From assembly GCA_031271045.1 (NCBI GenBank), contig JAISWO010000029.1, forward strand, positions 49,034-113,033: 64,000 nt of DNA. The letters run 5' to 3'. The position numbers were made by a program, and so were the translations under genes. The notes beneath the pieces were generated by a model that was not told the DNA's origin, did not search any database, and saw only the letters and a list, made by a program, of their open reading frames with translations. Below are positions 50,251 through 58,704 of the stretch, in pieces (position 1 is the first letter of the stretch; every line of letters starts with the position of its first letter). Source of the DNA: Tannerellaceae bacterium. GTDB lineage: Bacteria > Bacteroidota > Bacteroidia > Bacteroidales > Tannerellaceae.

Positions 50251-50293
50251 ATAAGCATCCCCCGTCGCTCTTGGGTAAGAGTGGCGGGGGATT
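50251..50293 (+). repeat. 43-bp terminator repeat, right copy
   Basis: Exact copy of 48882-48924, 1369 bp downstream. It still forms the same terminator hairpin (50257-50292) and lies between the cassette and the convergent DUF2461 gene. Confidence 0.9.
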
Positions 50294-50323
50294 GTTATAT
50301 TATATATAATGTATGGCGGCGGC

Positions 50324-51001
50324 TTAGACGGAGTTGCCGGTGTACTCGTCGACGGTGTAGTTGAGGAAGCGGGTGAAGGGGAGTAAGATCTTGTAAGAGG
50401 CGGCGGCCTGGTCGATCCAGTCGTCGGCAAGGAAGAAGGCGTCGGGCTTGGGAGTACTGACGCAGAAGTCTTTGTGGCGCAGTATCTCGCCGTGCTCGAA
50501 ATCCGGAGGGAAGCCGGCCGGCATACGTTTTAGCGTCTCGCCTTCGAGCGTGGAATAGAGCGCACGGAAGGAAGGGTTCTCGATGATAGCGAGAAATTCG
50601 TCAATGTGGTCGTAGATGTCTTGCCGCACCATCTTCAGTAGTTTCGGGTCGGGCATCCAGAGGCCGCCGGAGAGGAATGAGTTGCCGGCTTCGAGATGGA
50701 GGTAGTATCCGCTACGCGGGCTGTTGCGCCCTCCCCTTGCAGCGATGTAGGCGCCGATATGGGTCTTGTACGGCAGTTTGTTGGGCGAGAAGCGGATGTC
50801 GCGGTAGATGCGGAACAGGCAGTCTTTGGCTTCTATGCCTGCTATTTCTTCGTCGAACAGGGCAATGCGGTCGATCAACTGTTGGACGATCGCGAGATGT
50901 CCTTTCTTCAGGGCGTCGTAGCGTCCTTTGTTTTGCTGGAACCAGTCGCGATTGTTGTTCTGTTCCAGTTCTCGCAGAAATTCTAATAGATGCTTTATCA
51001 T
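50324..51001 (-). CDS. DUF2461 / TIGR02453 family protein
   Basis: 225 residues. Family features are visible: 'FLRELEQNNNRDWFQQNKGRYD' at the start, 'DCLFRIYRDIRFSPNKLPYKTHIGA' in the middle, and 'GYYLHLEAGNSFLSGGLWMP'. It is a widespread cytoplasmic family of unknown biochemical function. The gene is divergent from the transglycosylase gene, whose promoter lies about 55 bp away. Confidence 0.9.
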   Translation of the reverse strand: MIKHLLEFLRELEQNNNRDWFQQNKGRYDALKKGHLAIVQQLIDRIALFDEEIAGIEAKDCLFRIYRDIRFSPNKLPYKTHIGAYIAARGGRNSPRSGYYLHLEAGNSFLSGGLWMPDPKLLKMVRQDIYDHIDEFLAIIENPSFRALYSTLEGETLKRMPAGFPPDFEHGEILRHKDFCVSTPKPDAFFLADDWIDQAAASYKILLPFTRFLNYTVDEYTGNSV

Positions 51002-51054
51002 AGTGGCAAAGGTATGAAAAGATTCAATGTGGAAGGTAGAGCCGGGAAAAACAC

Positions 51055-51062
51055 TATCTTTG
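51055..51062 (+). promoter_or_regulatory. Promoter -7 element of the transglycosylase gene
   Basis: TATCTTTG; expected start of transcription near 51069, which favours the ATG at 51080 over the upstream in-frame start at 50990. Confidence 0.55.
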
Positions 51063-51079
51063 GTGAGTTTTTTCCCTGT

Positions 51080-52957
51080 ATGAAGAAAAGAAGAAGACGA
51101 TCTCGACGACGCATAAAGAATTTTTTCACCTCTGCTATCATTACTTTGCTGGCTGTGGCTTGTTTGTGGCTTGTTGTAACCTTTGCCGCAAGGCGCTATG
51201 CGATGCGGAAGCTTCAGGCCATAGAGAAGCAGTACAATTTCGATATCCGTTACCGTTCGGTATCGCTGACGGGCTACAATAAGCTCCGGATCGAAGGCTT
51301 TACGGTGGCAGCCAACCGGTCGTCGCTATTGCTGTATGCCCAGTCGTTTGTGATCAAAGCCAACCTGTGGAACTCGTCGTTCTCCAGGGAGGATATTGAG
51401 GGGTTCGAGATCGAACAGTTGCATATCCGTTACAACCCTCCGGCCAAACGCGCAGGCGGGACGACCGACTATGCCTCGTGCATCGAGCAGGCGCTGGAAA
51501 AGACAGCCTCCCTCTTCCCTTATCTGCCGCCGGACGTTTGGGTGCACGATATCCATATCTCATATCAGGAGAAGAAGGACGTAGAGCATACCTTTTATAT
51601 ACCCCAACTCCGGATGACCGGCCATCGCTTCGTGGCCGAGATGCAGGACGCTGACGACGAACGCAGGACGTGGATATGCGGGGGGACGTACCAGACAAAT
51701 CCCGCGAGGCTAAGCCTGCGCATGTATGCCAAACAGCCGGGGAAAGTCACCCTCCCCTGGGTGACGGATTATACCGGGGCGACCGTACGGTTCGACACCC
51801 TGGCCATAGACCTGAAGGCGAAGAGGAACCCCGACGGCGTCGAGGTCATTCAAGGCAAAGCCGGCGTAAAAGGACTGTCGCTCCATCATGCAAGCCTCTC
51901 GTCAGACACTCTTCAGGTGGGCAAAGGCTATATCAATTACAGACTGTTTGCGGGGAGGGATTTCCTGGAATTAGATAGCAGCGCCACAACTGTCCGCTAC
52001 AACCGGCTCCGGTTTAATCCCTTTGTGAGGATCGAAAAGAACCGCAAGTGGCGCGTAAGGCTTGCCCTGGATACGAACGAGTTCCCGGCCGACGACCTGT
52101 TCACCTCCCTGCCCCGCGGTGCGTTCGGTAATCTGGAAGGGCTACGGGTGAGCGGTACGCTCGCCTGGCATGTTTTGCTGGATGTTGATATGGCCAGAGT
52201 GCCCGACCTGGTCTTCGAGTCGGTGGTCCGCCCGCGCAACTTCAGCATCGTGAATTACGGGCATACAGACCTCCGGAAGATGAGCCGCCCCTTCCTGCAC
52301 GTGATCCGCGATGGTAATCAGATTGTGCGGCACTTCGAGGTAAGCAGTCGCAATCCGGCCTTCCGACCCATTCACACCATCTCGCGCTACCTGCCGATGA
52401 CGATTATGCACGGCGAGGATTTTGCGTTCTACCATCACCGGGGCTTCTATCCGCAAGCCTTCCACAAGTCGCTGGTCGAGAATATCGAGTCGGGCCGTTT
52501 CCTGCGAGGTGCAAGCACCCTGACGATGCAGGTGGTGAAGAACGTCTTCCTCAATGCCGACAAGACCCTTGCCCGCAAACTGGAGGAGATACTGATCGTT
52601 TGGTTGATCGAGGACAACCGGCTGACTTCCAAGTCCCGTATGATGGAGGTTTATATGAACATTATCGAGTGGGGGCCTAATGTCTATGGGATAACCGAAG
52701 CCGCCCGCTTTTACTTCGCCAAAGATCCATCTGCCCTGACGTTGAGCGAATGTATTTTCCTTGCTTACATTATTCCTTATCCCAAATACCTGCGGAGTCA
52801 CTTCAACGGACTGCGTCCGAAGCCAGCCTATTACGAGTTTTTCCACGATGCCGTCAGGCGCTTGCTTCAGCGGCAGGCCATCACGCCGGACGAAGCTGCC
52901 CGGACTCATCCCGACCTGGCGTTCAGAGGGCCTGTGATTGAGTACCTGACACGGTAG
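51080..52957 (+). CDS. GT51 peptidoglycan glycosyltransferase (transglycosylase) with long N-terminal domain
   Basis: 625 residues from ATG 51080. A Lys/Arg-rich start ('MKKRRRRSRRRIKNFF') and one membrane helix ('AIITLLAVACLWLVVTFAA') precede a ~380-residue periplasmic region of unknown fold. The GT51 domain lies at about 450-600, with the catalytic 'HGEDFAFYHHRGF' (Glu), 'RGASTLTMQVVKNVFL' and 'KLEEILIVWLIE'. No transpeptidase domain follows. It polymerises lipid II into glycan strands at the inner membrane. The usual monofunctional enzyme is only about 240 residues, so the extra domain is notable but common in Bacteroidetes. Confidence 0.88.
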   Translation: MKKRRRRSRRRIKNFFTSAIITLLAVACLWLVVTFAARRYAMRKLQAIEKQYNFDIRYRSVSLTGYNKLRIEGFTVAANRSSLLLYAQSFVIKANLWNSSFSREDIEGFEIEQLHIRYNPPAKRAGGTTDYASCIEQALEKTASLFPYLPPDVWVHDIHISYQEKKDVEHTFYIPQLRMTGHRFVAEMQDADDERRTWICGGTYQTNPARLSLRMYAKQPGKVTLPWVTDYTGATVRFDTLAIDLKAKRNPDGVEVIQGKAGVKGLSLHHASLSSDTLQVGKGYINYRLFAGRDFLELDSSATTVRYNRLRFNPFVRIEKNRKWRVRLALDTNEFPADDLFTSLPRGAFGNLEGLRVSGTLAWHVLLDVDMARVPDLVFESVVRPRNFSIVNYGHTDLRKMSRPFLHVIRDGNQIVRHFEVSSRNPAFRPIHTISRYLPMTIMHGEDFAFYHHRGFYPQAFHKSLVENIESGRFLRGASTLTMQVVKNVFLNADKTLARKLEEILIVWLIEDNRLTSKSRMMEVYMNIIEWGPNVYGITEAARFYFAKDPSALTLSECIFLAYIIPYPKYLRSHFNGLRPKPAYYEFFHDAVRRLLQRQAITPDEAARTHPDLAFRGPVIEYLTR

Positions 52958-52995
52958 ACTTATCCCCCGGTATACCTATCCCCCGCAGGCTATTA

Positions 52996-53850
52996 CTATT
53001 TCACGTGCTGGAAGTCGATCCTCACTTTCGTGCCTTCGTGCAAGACCGACGAGATGCTCACCTGGGCGCCGTAAACGCGCAGGATATGCACCGACAGGCT
53101 TAGCCCGATGCCATTGCCGGCGTATTCACGCGTATTGGTTGCCCGGTAAAAGGGTTGGAAGATACGGTTCAGTTCTTCCTGAGGGATACCGATGCCCTGG
53201 TCTTTAATCTCCAGCACACTCCCCCGGAGGCGTATCTCGACCATCTTGTCGCCCGAATACTTGAGGGCGTTGCCGATAATATTGCCCAAAGCCGTCTCCA
53301 GCAACTGTGGGTTCATATCCAGCATAAAGGCGAAGTTGTCGGGGGAGAACAGGATACGTTTCTCCAGGAATTGCATGATAAAGTCGGCCAGGATGATCGT
53401 CCGGGAGGCTGTTTTGAGGATCTCATCCTCCCCTTTGGAAAGGAACATCAGGCGTTTCATCAACTGGATGATGCGTTGCGCCTCGGAAGCAATCCGCCGG
53501 AGGGAAGCCTGGTATTCGGAAGGAGAACGTTCTTTCATGAGGCTGATTTCACATTCTCCCTGTATGGCCGTCAGGGGATTGTTCAGCTCATGGGAAGCAT
53601 TGCTGATGAACGACTTTTCGCTTTGGTAAGTGCTTTCGATCCAGGCCGTCATCTCGTTCGCATATCGCCGGGCCACCCCATAAACCAGGAGGGCGTTTAT
53701 CAGCAGGAAAGCAACCGGCAGCCCGATCCCATACATCAACGGCATCTGCGGGAAAAGGACGATAAGCAGGTAAAAGAGTATCGAAACGACGGCTATCACT
53801 CCCACGGTGATATACGTATAACGGTATGCTATTTTCTTGCCCGGCATCAT
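52996..53850 (-). CDS. Sensor histidine kinase
   Basis: 284 residues from ATG 53850; the longer track start (53982) overlaps the regulator gene out of frame. Two membrane helices (about 11-33 and 41-60) with almost no periplasmic loop, then the H box 'SFISNASHELNNPLTAIQGE' (His 87), N box 'ETALGNIIGNALKYS', 'DQGIGIP' and 'GNGIGLSLS' ATP-lid motifs. The lack of a sensing domain suggests a signal from the membrane or a partner. Its start overlaps the regulator stop by 4 bp (ATGA), so they are coupled. Confidence 0.92.
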   Translation of the reverse strand: MMPGKKIAYRYTYITVGVIAVVSILFYLLIVLFPQMPLMYGIGLPVAFLLINALLVYGVARRYANEMTAWIESTYQSEKSFISNASHELNNPLTAIQGECEISLMKERSPSEYQASLRRIASEAQRIIQLMKRLMFLSKGEDEILKTASRTIILADFIMQFLEKRILFSPDNFAFMLDMNPQLLETALGNIIGNALKYSGDKMVEIRLRGSVLEIKDQGIGIPQEELNRIFQPFYRATNTREYAGNGIGLSLSVHILRVYGAQVSISSVLHEGTKVRIDFQHVK

Positions 53851-54527
53851 GCTTCTATCCTGTAACCGATTCCGGAGACGGTCTGTATCAGTTTCCTGTC
53901 GGCCCCCTTGTCGATCTTGGCCCGGAGGTAATTGATGTAAACATCCACGACGTTCATATTGCGGTCGGCTTCCTTGTCCCAAACCTCTTTGATGATGCTT
54001 TGGCGGCTAAGGGCGGTTCCGGAGTTGAGCATCAGGTATTCGAGCAGCCGGTATTCGCGAATGGTAAGATCAATCGGACGACCGTTGCGGACGGCGCGAT
54101 GATTGTCAGGTTCCAACACCAGGTCGCCGCAGCAAAGACGCCCCTTAGCCTGCGTCACTCCGCCCTTGGTCCGCCGCAGAAGCGCCTGTATGCGGGCTTC
54201 CAGCTCGGCAAAGCTGAAAGGCTTCACGATGTAATCATCGGCTCCGGCCTCCAACCCCTTGACGATATCGTCCGTCGTACCCAAGGCCGTAAGCATGATC
54301 ACCGGGGAGGCATACCCGTACGTTTGCCTGTACCGGCGGCACAGCTCCAGCCCGTTCATCCGGGGCATGATGAGATCGAGTATCAGCAAATGGAACGACT
54401 CCGTCGCCGCCATCTCCCAGCCCGCCACGCCATCGTATGCCGTCAGGACGCTGTAACCCGCCTCCCTCAGCCCCCGTTCGATGAAAGAAGCGATATTTAT
54501 TTCGTCTTCAACCAAAAGTATCTTCAT
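53847..54527 (-). CDS. OmpR/PhoB-family response regulator
   Basis: 226 residues from ATG 54527 (the track start adds 14 unlikely residues). Receiver domain with phospho-acceptor Asp51 in 'LLILDLIMPRMNG', acidic pair 'VEDE' (6-9), Thr in 'IMLTALG' and Lys in 'IVKPFSF'. Winged-helix DNA-binding domain in the C-terminal half ('LTIREYRLLEYLM', 'VDVYINYLRAKID'). Forms a two-component pair with the following kinase. The target is not apparent; the 23-bp palindromic repeats start 122 bp upstream of its start. Confidence 0.93.
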   Translation of the reverse strand: MKILLVEDEINIASFIERGLREAGYSVLTAYDGVAGWEMAATESFHLLILDLIMPRMNGLELCRRYRQTYGYASPVIMLTALGTTDDIVKGLEAGADDYIVKPFSFAELEARIQALLRRTKGGVTQAKGRLCCGDLVLEPDNHRAVRNGRPIDLTIREYRLLEYLMLNSGTALSRQSIIKEVWDKEADRNMNVVDVYINYLRAKIDKGADRKLIQTVSGIGYRIEA

Positions 54528-54593
54528 GCAATGTATATAATATATGTATGTATGGGATTCAGCCTCCAAATGTACTATAATTTGCGCGTTTAA

Positions 54594-55270
54594 GCTTCTG
54601 TCCCCCTCTCATTGTGCCGGATGCAAGCCCCGCTCTGTGAGGCAGCTCAACTATTCCCATAGTTCGATATGAACTATTCCAATAGTTCGATGTCAACTAT
54701 TCCAATAGTTCGATGTGAACTATTCCAATAGTTCGGTGTCAACTATTCTAATAGTTCGATGTCAACTATTGGAATAGTCGAGGTTAAACTATTAGAATGG
54801 TTGAGGTACGCAACAGCGCGCAAGCTTGAGTTGAAGCAGGGAGAAGGCTTTGCTGCCTCCACCTCTGCGCAGAGCGTAAGCCAACCGGCGCAATTTATAT
54901 TCGCTCAGAAAACATTTTAATGAGAATCATTGCTTATCCGAAGAAAAAGCACTTAATTTACGTCGATTTTCGACAGAAGCGCGGGCGTATACGATCCGGG
55001 GGTGTCGACAGAAGAAGAAGAGGAGGAGGATTTCAAAAGAGAAGCAACACTCCACAAATTTATGATTGTTAGATGTAGAGATTGAGTAAACAGTTCTTTT
55101 TCAAAGAAAGGACGAATCGCTTTGTCTCGTCTCGTCGGCATGTGATACATTGGCATACATTTTTTCTATTTTTCTTCTATTTTTCTACTTTCTATTTTTC
55201 CATGAAAGTGTAGGTGCGTCTGCATCTGCACTTTTTTCGTACATTGTCGGCCAATAAACAAGGATTGAAG
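54594..55270. other. Gene-free stretch with palindromic repeats
   Basis: Contains the 23-bp repeats (54649-54806). The 67-codon minus-strand ORF at 54953-55156 has a run of seven serines and no recognisable fold and is not annotated. The final 70 bases hold a T-rich leader and the start region of the 55271 gene. Confidence 0.6.
54649..54806. repeat. Seven 23-bp palindromic repeats
   Basis: Units start every 23 bp from 54649. The core is AACTATTCCAATAGTT, a perfect palindrome in four of seven units, followed by 'cgatgtc' or 'cgatgtg'. The last two units have compensating changes (aactattggaatagt, aactattagaatggtt) that weaken the palindrome only partly. Confidence 0.9.
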
Positions 55271-55741
55271 ATGAAAAGGTGGTTATTGCTACTTGTTTTT
55301 AGTGTGCCCTGTGCGGAAACAGTTCATGCACAGTGGACGTCCGAAGATTCGGTATGGCTTCAGGACGTATTGTCGGGCAAGAAAGAATTGCGTCTGAGCC
55401 CGGAGGCGAAGAATATCCTCGGTTCAGGCAACTTGCTTCGTTCGCTTATCAGCAAAGACTTTTCCGAATATCTGGAGCCCGATGAAGGGGGAGTGGGCCG
55501 GATAGCTGTGCCCCCGGCTGTCCTCATACGGCAGGGCCTGGACGAGAAGTTACCCATTGACAAGATTAACAGAGCGGCTTTCGGTACCCCTGCAGAGGCG
55601 AAGGAGCCGCCCATACGTCTGTCCGGCGCCGGCGCCTCGGTCTCGGTCGACATCGAAGGCGCCTTGAGGCAGTTGTTCATACCCTCCGAACGGGCCAAGG
55701 CCCGCAACCGCCGGAATGCAAATGCGTGGAAGTATTACTGA
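55271..55741 (+). CDS. Small secreted protein of unknown function
   Basis: 156 residues from ATG 55271 (the track start at 55214 lies in the leader). Signal peptide 'WLLLLVFSVPCAETVHAQ'. The mature part contains 'VWLQDVLSGKKELRLSPEAK' and a Pro/Lys-rich C-terminal half with no Cys. It may belong to one of the Bacteroidales-only DUF families (DUF4858 comes to mind), which I cannot confirm. Its stop overlaps that of pyrH by 7 bp on the opposite strand. Confidence 0.6.
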   Translation: MKRWLLLLVFSVPCAETVHAQWTSEDSVWLQDVLSGKKELRLSPEAKNILGSGNLLRSLISKDFSEYLEPDEGGVGRIAVPPAVLIRQGLDEKLPIDKINRAAFGTPAEAKEPPIRLSGAGASVSVDIEGALRQLFIPSERAKARNRRNANAWKYY

Positions 55742-56451
55742 CGTCCGTACACCCGGGTGCCGACCGGCTCTCCGGCGAGGACCTTCATCAGGTTGCCCGG
55801 CGTATCCATGTTGAAGACGACAATAGGGAGGTTGTTTTCTTTGCACATAGCAGTGGCGGTCAGGTCCATCACCTTCAATCCCCGGAGGTAGATCTCGTCG
55901 AAGGTGATGGAGTCGAAGCGGAGGGCGGTGGGATCCTTTTCAGGGTCGGCCGTATAGATACCATCCACGCGGGTACCTTTGAGCATCACATCGGCTTCGA
56001 TTTCAATAGCCCGCAGCGAGGAGCCGGTATCGGTGGTAAAGAAGGGATTGCCCGTCCCGGCTGCGAGGATGACGACGTATCCGTTTTCCAGCAGTTCAAT
56101 CGCCCGGTATTTGTTGTAGAACTCAGCAATCGGTTCCATACGTATGGCGGTGAGCACTTTGTTTTTCACACCCTGAGCAGCGAGTACGGAGCTTAGCCCC
56201 AGTGCATTGATGACGGTAGCGAGCATCCCCATCTGATCTCCTTTGACGCGGTCGAAGCCCCGTCCGGAGCCGCTGAGCCCGCGAAAGATATTGCCGCCTC
56301 CGATGACGATAGCCGTCTGGACGCCTTCGATTGTTGCCTCCTGTATTTGCCGGGCATACTCGCTCAGTTTATTCTCATCTATTCCGTATTGCTTATCACC
56401 CTGAAGTGACTCTCCGCTTAGTTTTAGCAGGATTCGCTTGTAAATTGCCAT
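55735..56451 (-). CDS. pyrH: UMP kinase
   Basis: 238 residues from ATG 56451 (the track start at 56532 crosses the promoter). Converts UMP to UDP in the cytoplasm. Amino-acid-kinase fold with 'RILLKLSGESLQGDK', 'IVIGGGNIFRG', 'DQMGMLATVINALGL', 'VVILAAGTGNPFFTTDT' and 'MKGTRVDGIY'-type ('MLKGTRVDGIYTADP') motifs, all intact. Overlaps the convergent small secreted gene at the 3' end. Promoter on the minus strand at 56494-56501. Confidence 0.96.
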   Translation of the reverse strand: MAIYKRILLKLSGESLQGDKQYGIDENKLSEYARQIQEATIEGVQTAIVIGGGNIFRGLSGSGRGFDRVKGDQMGMLATVINALGLSSVLAAQGVKNKVLTAIRMEPIAEFYNKYRAIELLENGYVVILAAGTGNPFFTTDTGSSLRAIEIEADVMLKGTRVDGIYTADPEKDPTALRFDSITFDEIYLRGLKVMDLTATAMCKENNLPIVVFNMDTPGNLMKVLAGEPVGTRVYGRQ

Positions 56452-56493
56452 TTGTAAACCGTTTTTTTCTGTGATATTGTAATATTGTTTGCG

Positions 56494-56510
56494 CAAAAGT
56501 ACTACTTTTG
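56494..56510. promoter_or_regulatory. Back-to-back divergent promoters of pyrH and doxX-like gene
   Basis: CAAAAGTA-C-TACTTTTG is a perfect palindrome made of two TACTTTTG -7 elements facing outward, one base apart. The left one serves pyrH (minus), the right one the DoxX-like gene (plus). A TATTG lies about 23 bp upstream of the plus element. Confidence 0.65.
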
Positions 56511-56552
56511 CCTGCATCGTTTGTGTTTGCAACTATCTTAATTTATATATCA

Positions 56553-57053
56553 ATGAATTCAAATTCAAATTTGCAAAGGTTCTGGTTGGTAGCATTGCGC
56601 TTACTGATAGGCTGGCACTTCTTGTACGAAGGTCTTGTTAAAGTGTTGAATCCGAAGTGGACCTCGTTAGGTTACTTGATGGATTCGCAAGGTTGGTTCG
56701 CTTCCGTGTTTCATTCGATGGCGAGTAATGCGGGCACGCTGAGCGTGATTAATTTCCTCAACGAATGGGGTCTTGTGCTCATTGGATTGAGCCTGATCCT
56801 GGGTTTACTGACGCGCTTGGGATGTATCGGCGGCATCTTGCTGCTGCTGCTTTACTATCTGTCGCATCCTCCGTTTATCGGCTCGGAAGAGCTGTTTATG
56901 ATGCCCCGCGAAGGCTCTTACCTGTGGATAGACAGGAACCTGATCGAAATTGCGGCGTTGGCGACGCTCTATGTCTTTCCTACGTCCAAGACGTTCGGAC
57001 TGGACGGCCTTCTTGGGAACTTATTAAAAAACAAACCTACTCAATCGCATTGA
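56553..57053 (+). CDS. DoxX-family membrane protein
   Basis: 166 residues from ATG 56553 (the track TTG at 56508 is in the promoter). Four membrane helices with the DoxX-type opening 'RFWLVALRLLIGWHFLYEGLVKV' and 'LSLILGLLTRLGCIGGILLLLLYYL'. The family is thought to handle quinone or redox chemistry at the inner membrane. It precedes a Gfo/Idh/MocA oxidoreductase by 2 bp; this pairing recurs in Bacteroidetes and suggests a shared membrane-linked oxidation. Confidence 0.88.
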   Translation: MNSNSNLQRFWLVALRLLIGWHFLYEGLVKVLNPKWTSLGYLMDSQGWFASVFHSMASNAGTLSVINFLNEWGLVLIGLSLILGLLTRLGCIGGILLLLLYYLSHPPFIGSEELFMMPREGSYLWIDRNLIEIAALATLYVFPTSKTFGLDGLLGNLLKNKPTQSH

Positions 57054-57055
57054 TC

Positions 57056-58699
57056 ATGTCGGAAGAAAACAAGAATCAACAGGAGCAGCCCGCTTCGTCC
57101 GGGCGCAGGAGCGCAATCAAGGCGCTTGTCTCCGTCCCGGCGCTGGGCGCTATGGCTTACGGAGTGTATAAAAAGACACAGTACGACCGTTCGCGGCGTA
57201 ACCTGGGCGATCTGTTCAGGCTCGAACCCACAACACCCCCGTCGGCGCAGGAAATAAAGCCGGACGGACGCACAATCCGCTTAGGAATCATCGGCTATGG
57301 CATCCGGGGCAAGCAATTGCTCAGGGCGGCAGGTTTTGCCGAACCTTCGCTGATCGACACGTGGAAGGAAGCTGCACGCCTCAGTTCGAAAGACACCCGT
57401 TACAAAGATTACCTGGAGCAGGAAGGCTTGAACGTAACAGTGACGGGCGTATGCGACATCTTCGACACCTATGCCGAGGCAGCCATCCTGTCAGGCTCCA
57501 ACATCCACCGCGAAGGTAGCGACGGGACATTCGGACCGCAGCCCAAGCGCTACCGGTATTACAAAGATCTGCTGGCAGCCGACGACGTCGACGCCGTGAT
57601 CATCGCCGCACCCGACCACTGGCACGGTACGATGGCAATGGACGCCGCCCGCGCAGGCAAGCACGTTTACTTAGAAAAGCCCATGTCGTGGACCGTTCCC
57701 GAAACCTATATGATCCGCGACGTGGTCAAACAAAGCGGCATTACATTCCAGTTCGGCCACCAGGGACGACAAACCGACAGCTACCTCAAAGCCAAGCAGA
57801 TTGTCGATAAAGACATCCTCGGCGCCATCTCTCTGATCGAGGTATGCACCAACCGCAACGACCCCAACGGAGCCTGGGTCTATCCCATCCACGAAACGGC
57901 CAATCCGCAGACCATCGACTGGCGGCAGTTCGAGGGCGACGACGACCGGGTGAAGGAATATCTCGACTATATGCAATCGCAAGGATTGGCGCGTTACGTA
58001 GGGCCGGAGCCCCGCGACCGGTTTAGCCTGGAACGCTTCTTCCGCTGGCGGTGCTGGTGGGATTACAGTACGGGACTGAGCGGCGACCTGCTGACGCACG
58101 AATACGATGCAGTGAACCAGATCCTGGGCGTGGGCATCCCTCATTCGGCCACTTCGTCGGGAGGGGTCTACTTCTTCAAAGACGGACGCACCGTACCCGA
58201 CGTCTTGCAGACTTCCTTCGAGTTCCCCGACCGGAGCCTCACCATGCTTTACAGCGCTACGCTGGCCAGTCAACGCTCGCGCGGGAAAGTCTTTATGGGA
58301 CACGACGCCTCGATGGAGCTCTCCAGCTCGCTCATCGTAAAGGCCGACCCCCGCTCAACGCGCTACGCCGACCAGATTGCCAAAGGAATCATCAAACCCG
58401 ATACCCCGCTGATCACCTACATCCCCGGACAGGAAAATGTCGACGCCGTCAGTTCGGCCACCGAACTGTATTTCGCCCAGCGAGGCCTCCTCTATGCCTA
58501 CGTCAACGGCAAACGTTACGACACAACCTACCTCCACATCCGCGAATGGGTCGAATGTATCCGCAACGGCGGCACGCCCAGTTGCGACATCGACGCAGCC
58601 TTCGAAGAAGCCATCACCGCCCACATGGGCACGCGCGCTTATCTGGAAGGACGCACCATGTACTGGGATAAAGACAAGGAAGAGATCGTACGAGGCTGA
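57056..58699 (+). CDS. Gfo/Idh/MocA-family oxidoreductase with Tat-like signal
   Basis: 547 residues from ATG 57056; the track extends it upstream through the DoxX gene in another frame. The N-terminus 'SSGRRSAIKALVSVPALGAMAYG' looks like a twin-arginine signal. The Rossmann fold follows ('RLGIIGYGIRGKQLLRA'), then 'DVDAVIIAAPDHWHGTMAMDAARAGKHVYLEKPMSW', the typical catalytic EKP segment, and 'FQFGHQGRQTDSY'. Likely a periplasmic NAD(P)-bound sugar oxidoreductase; substrate unknown. Convergent with lpdA with only 5 bp between the stops. Confidence 0.88.
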   Translation: MSEENKNQQEQPASSGRRSAIKALVSVPALGAMAYGVYKKTQYDRSRRNLGDLFRLEPTTPPSAQEIKPDGRTIRLGIIGYGIRGKQLLRAAGFAEPSLIDTWKEAARLSSKDTRYKDYLEQEGLNVTVTGVCDIFDTYAEAAILSGSNIHREGSDGTFGPQPKRYRYYKDLLAADDVDAVIIAAPDHWHGTMAMDAARAGKHVYLEKPMSWTVPETYMIRDVVKQSGITFQFGHQGRQTDSYLKAKQIVDKDILGAISLIEVCTNRNDPNGAWVYPIHETANPQTIDWRQFEGDDDRVKEYLDYMQSQGLARYVGPEPRDRFSLERFFRWRCWWDYSTGLSGDLLTHEYDAVNQILGVGIPHSATSSGGVYFFKDGRTVPDVLQTSFEFPDRSLTMLYSATLASQRSRGKVFMGHDASMELSSSLIVKADPRSTRYADQIAKGIIKPDTPLITYIPGQENVDAVSSATELYFAQRGLLYAYVNGKRYDTTYLHIREWVECIRNGGTPSCDIDAAFEEAITAHMGTRAYLEGRTMYWDKDKEEIVRG

Positions 58700-58704
58700 G
58701 CTTC

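Noticed and set aside
54953-55156. 67-codon minus-strand ORF
   Set aside because: Low complexity with a run of seven Ser, no domain, no promoter seen.
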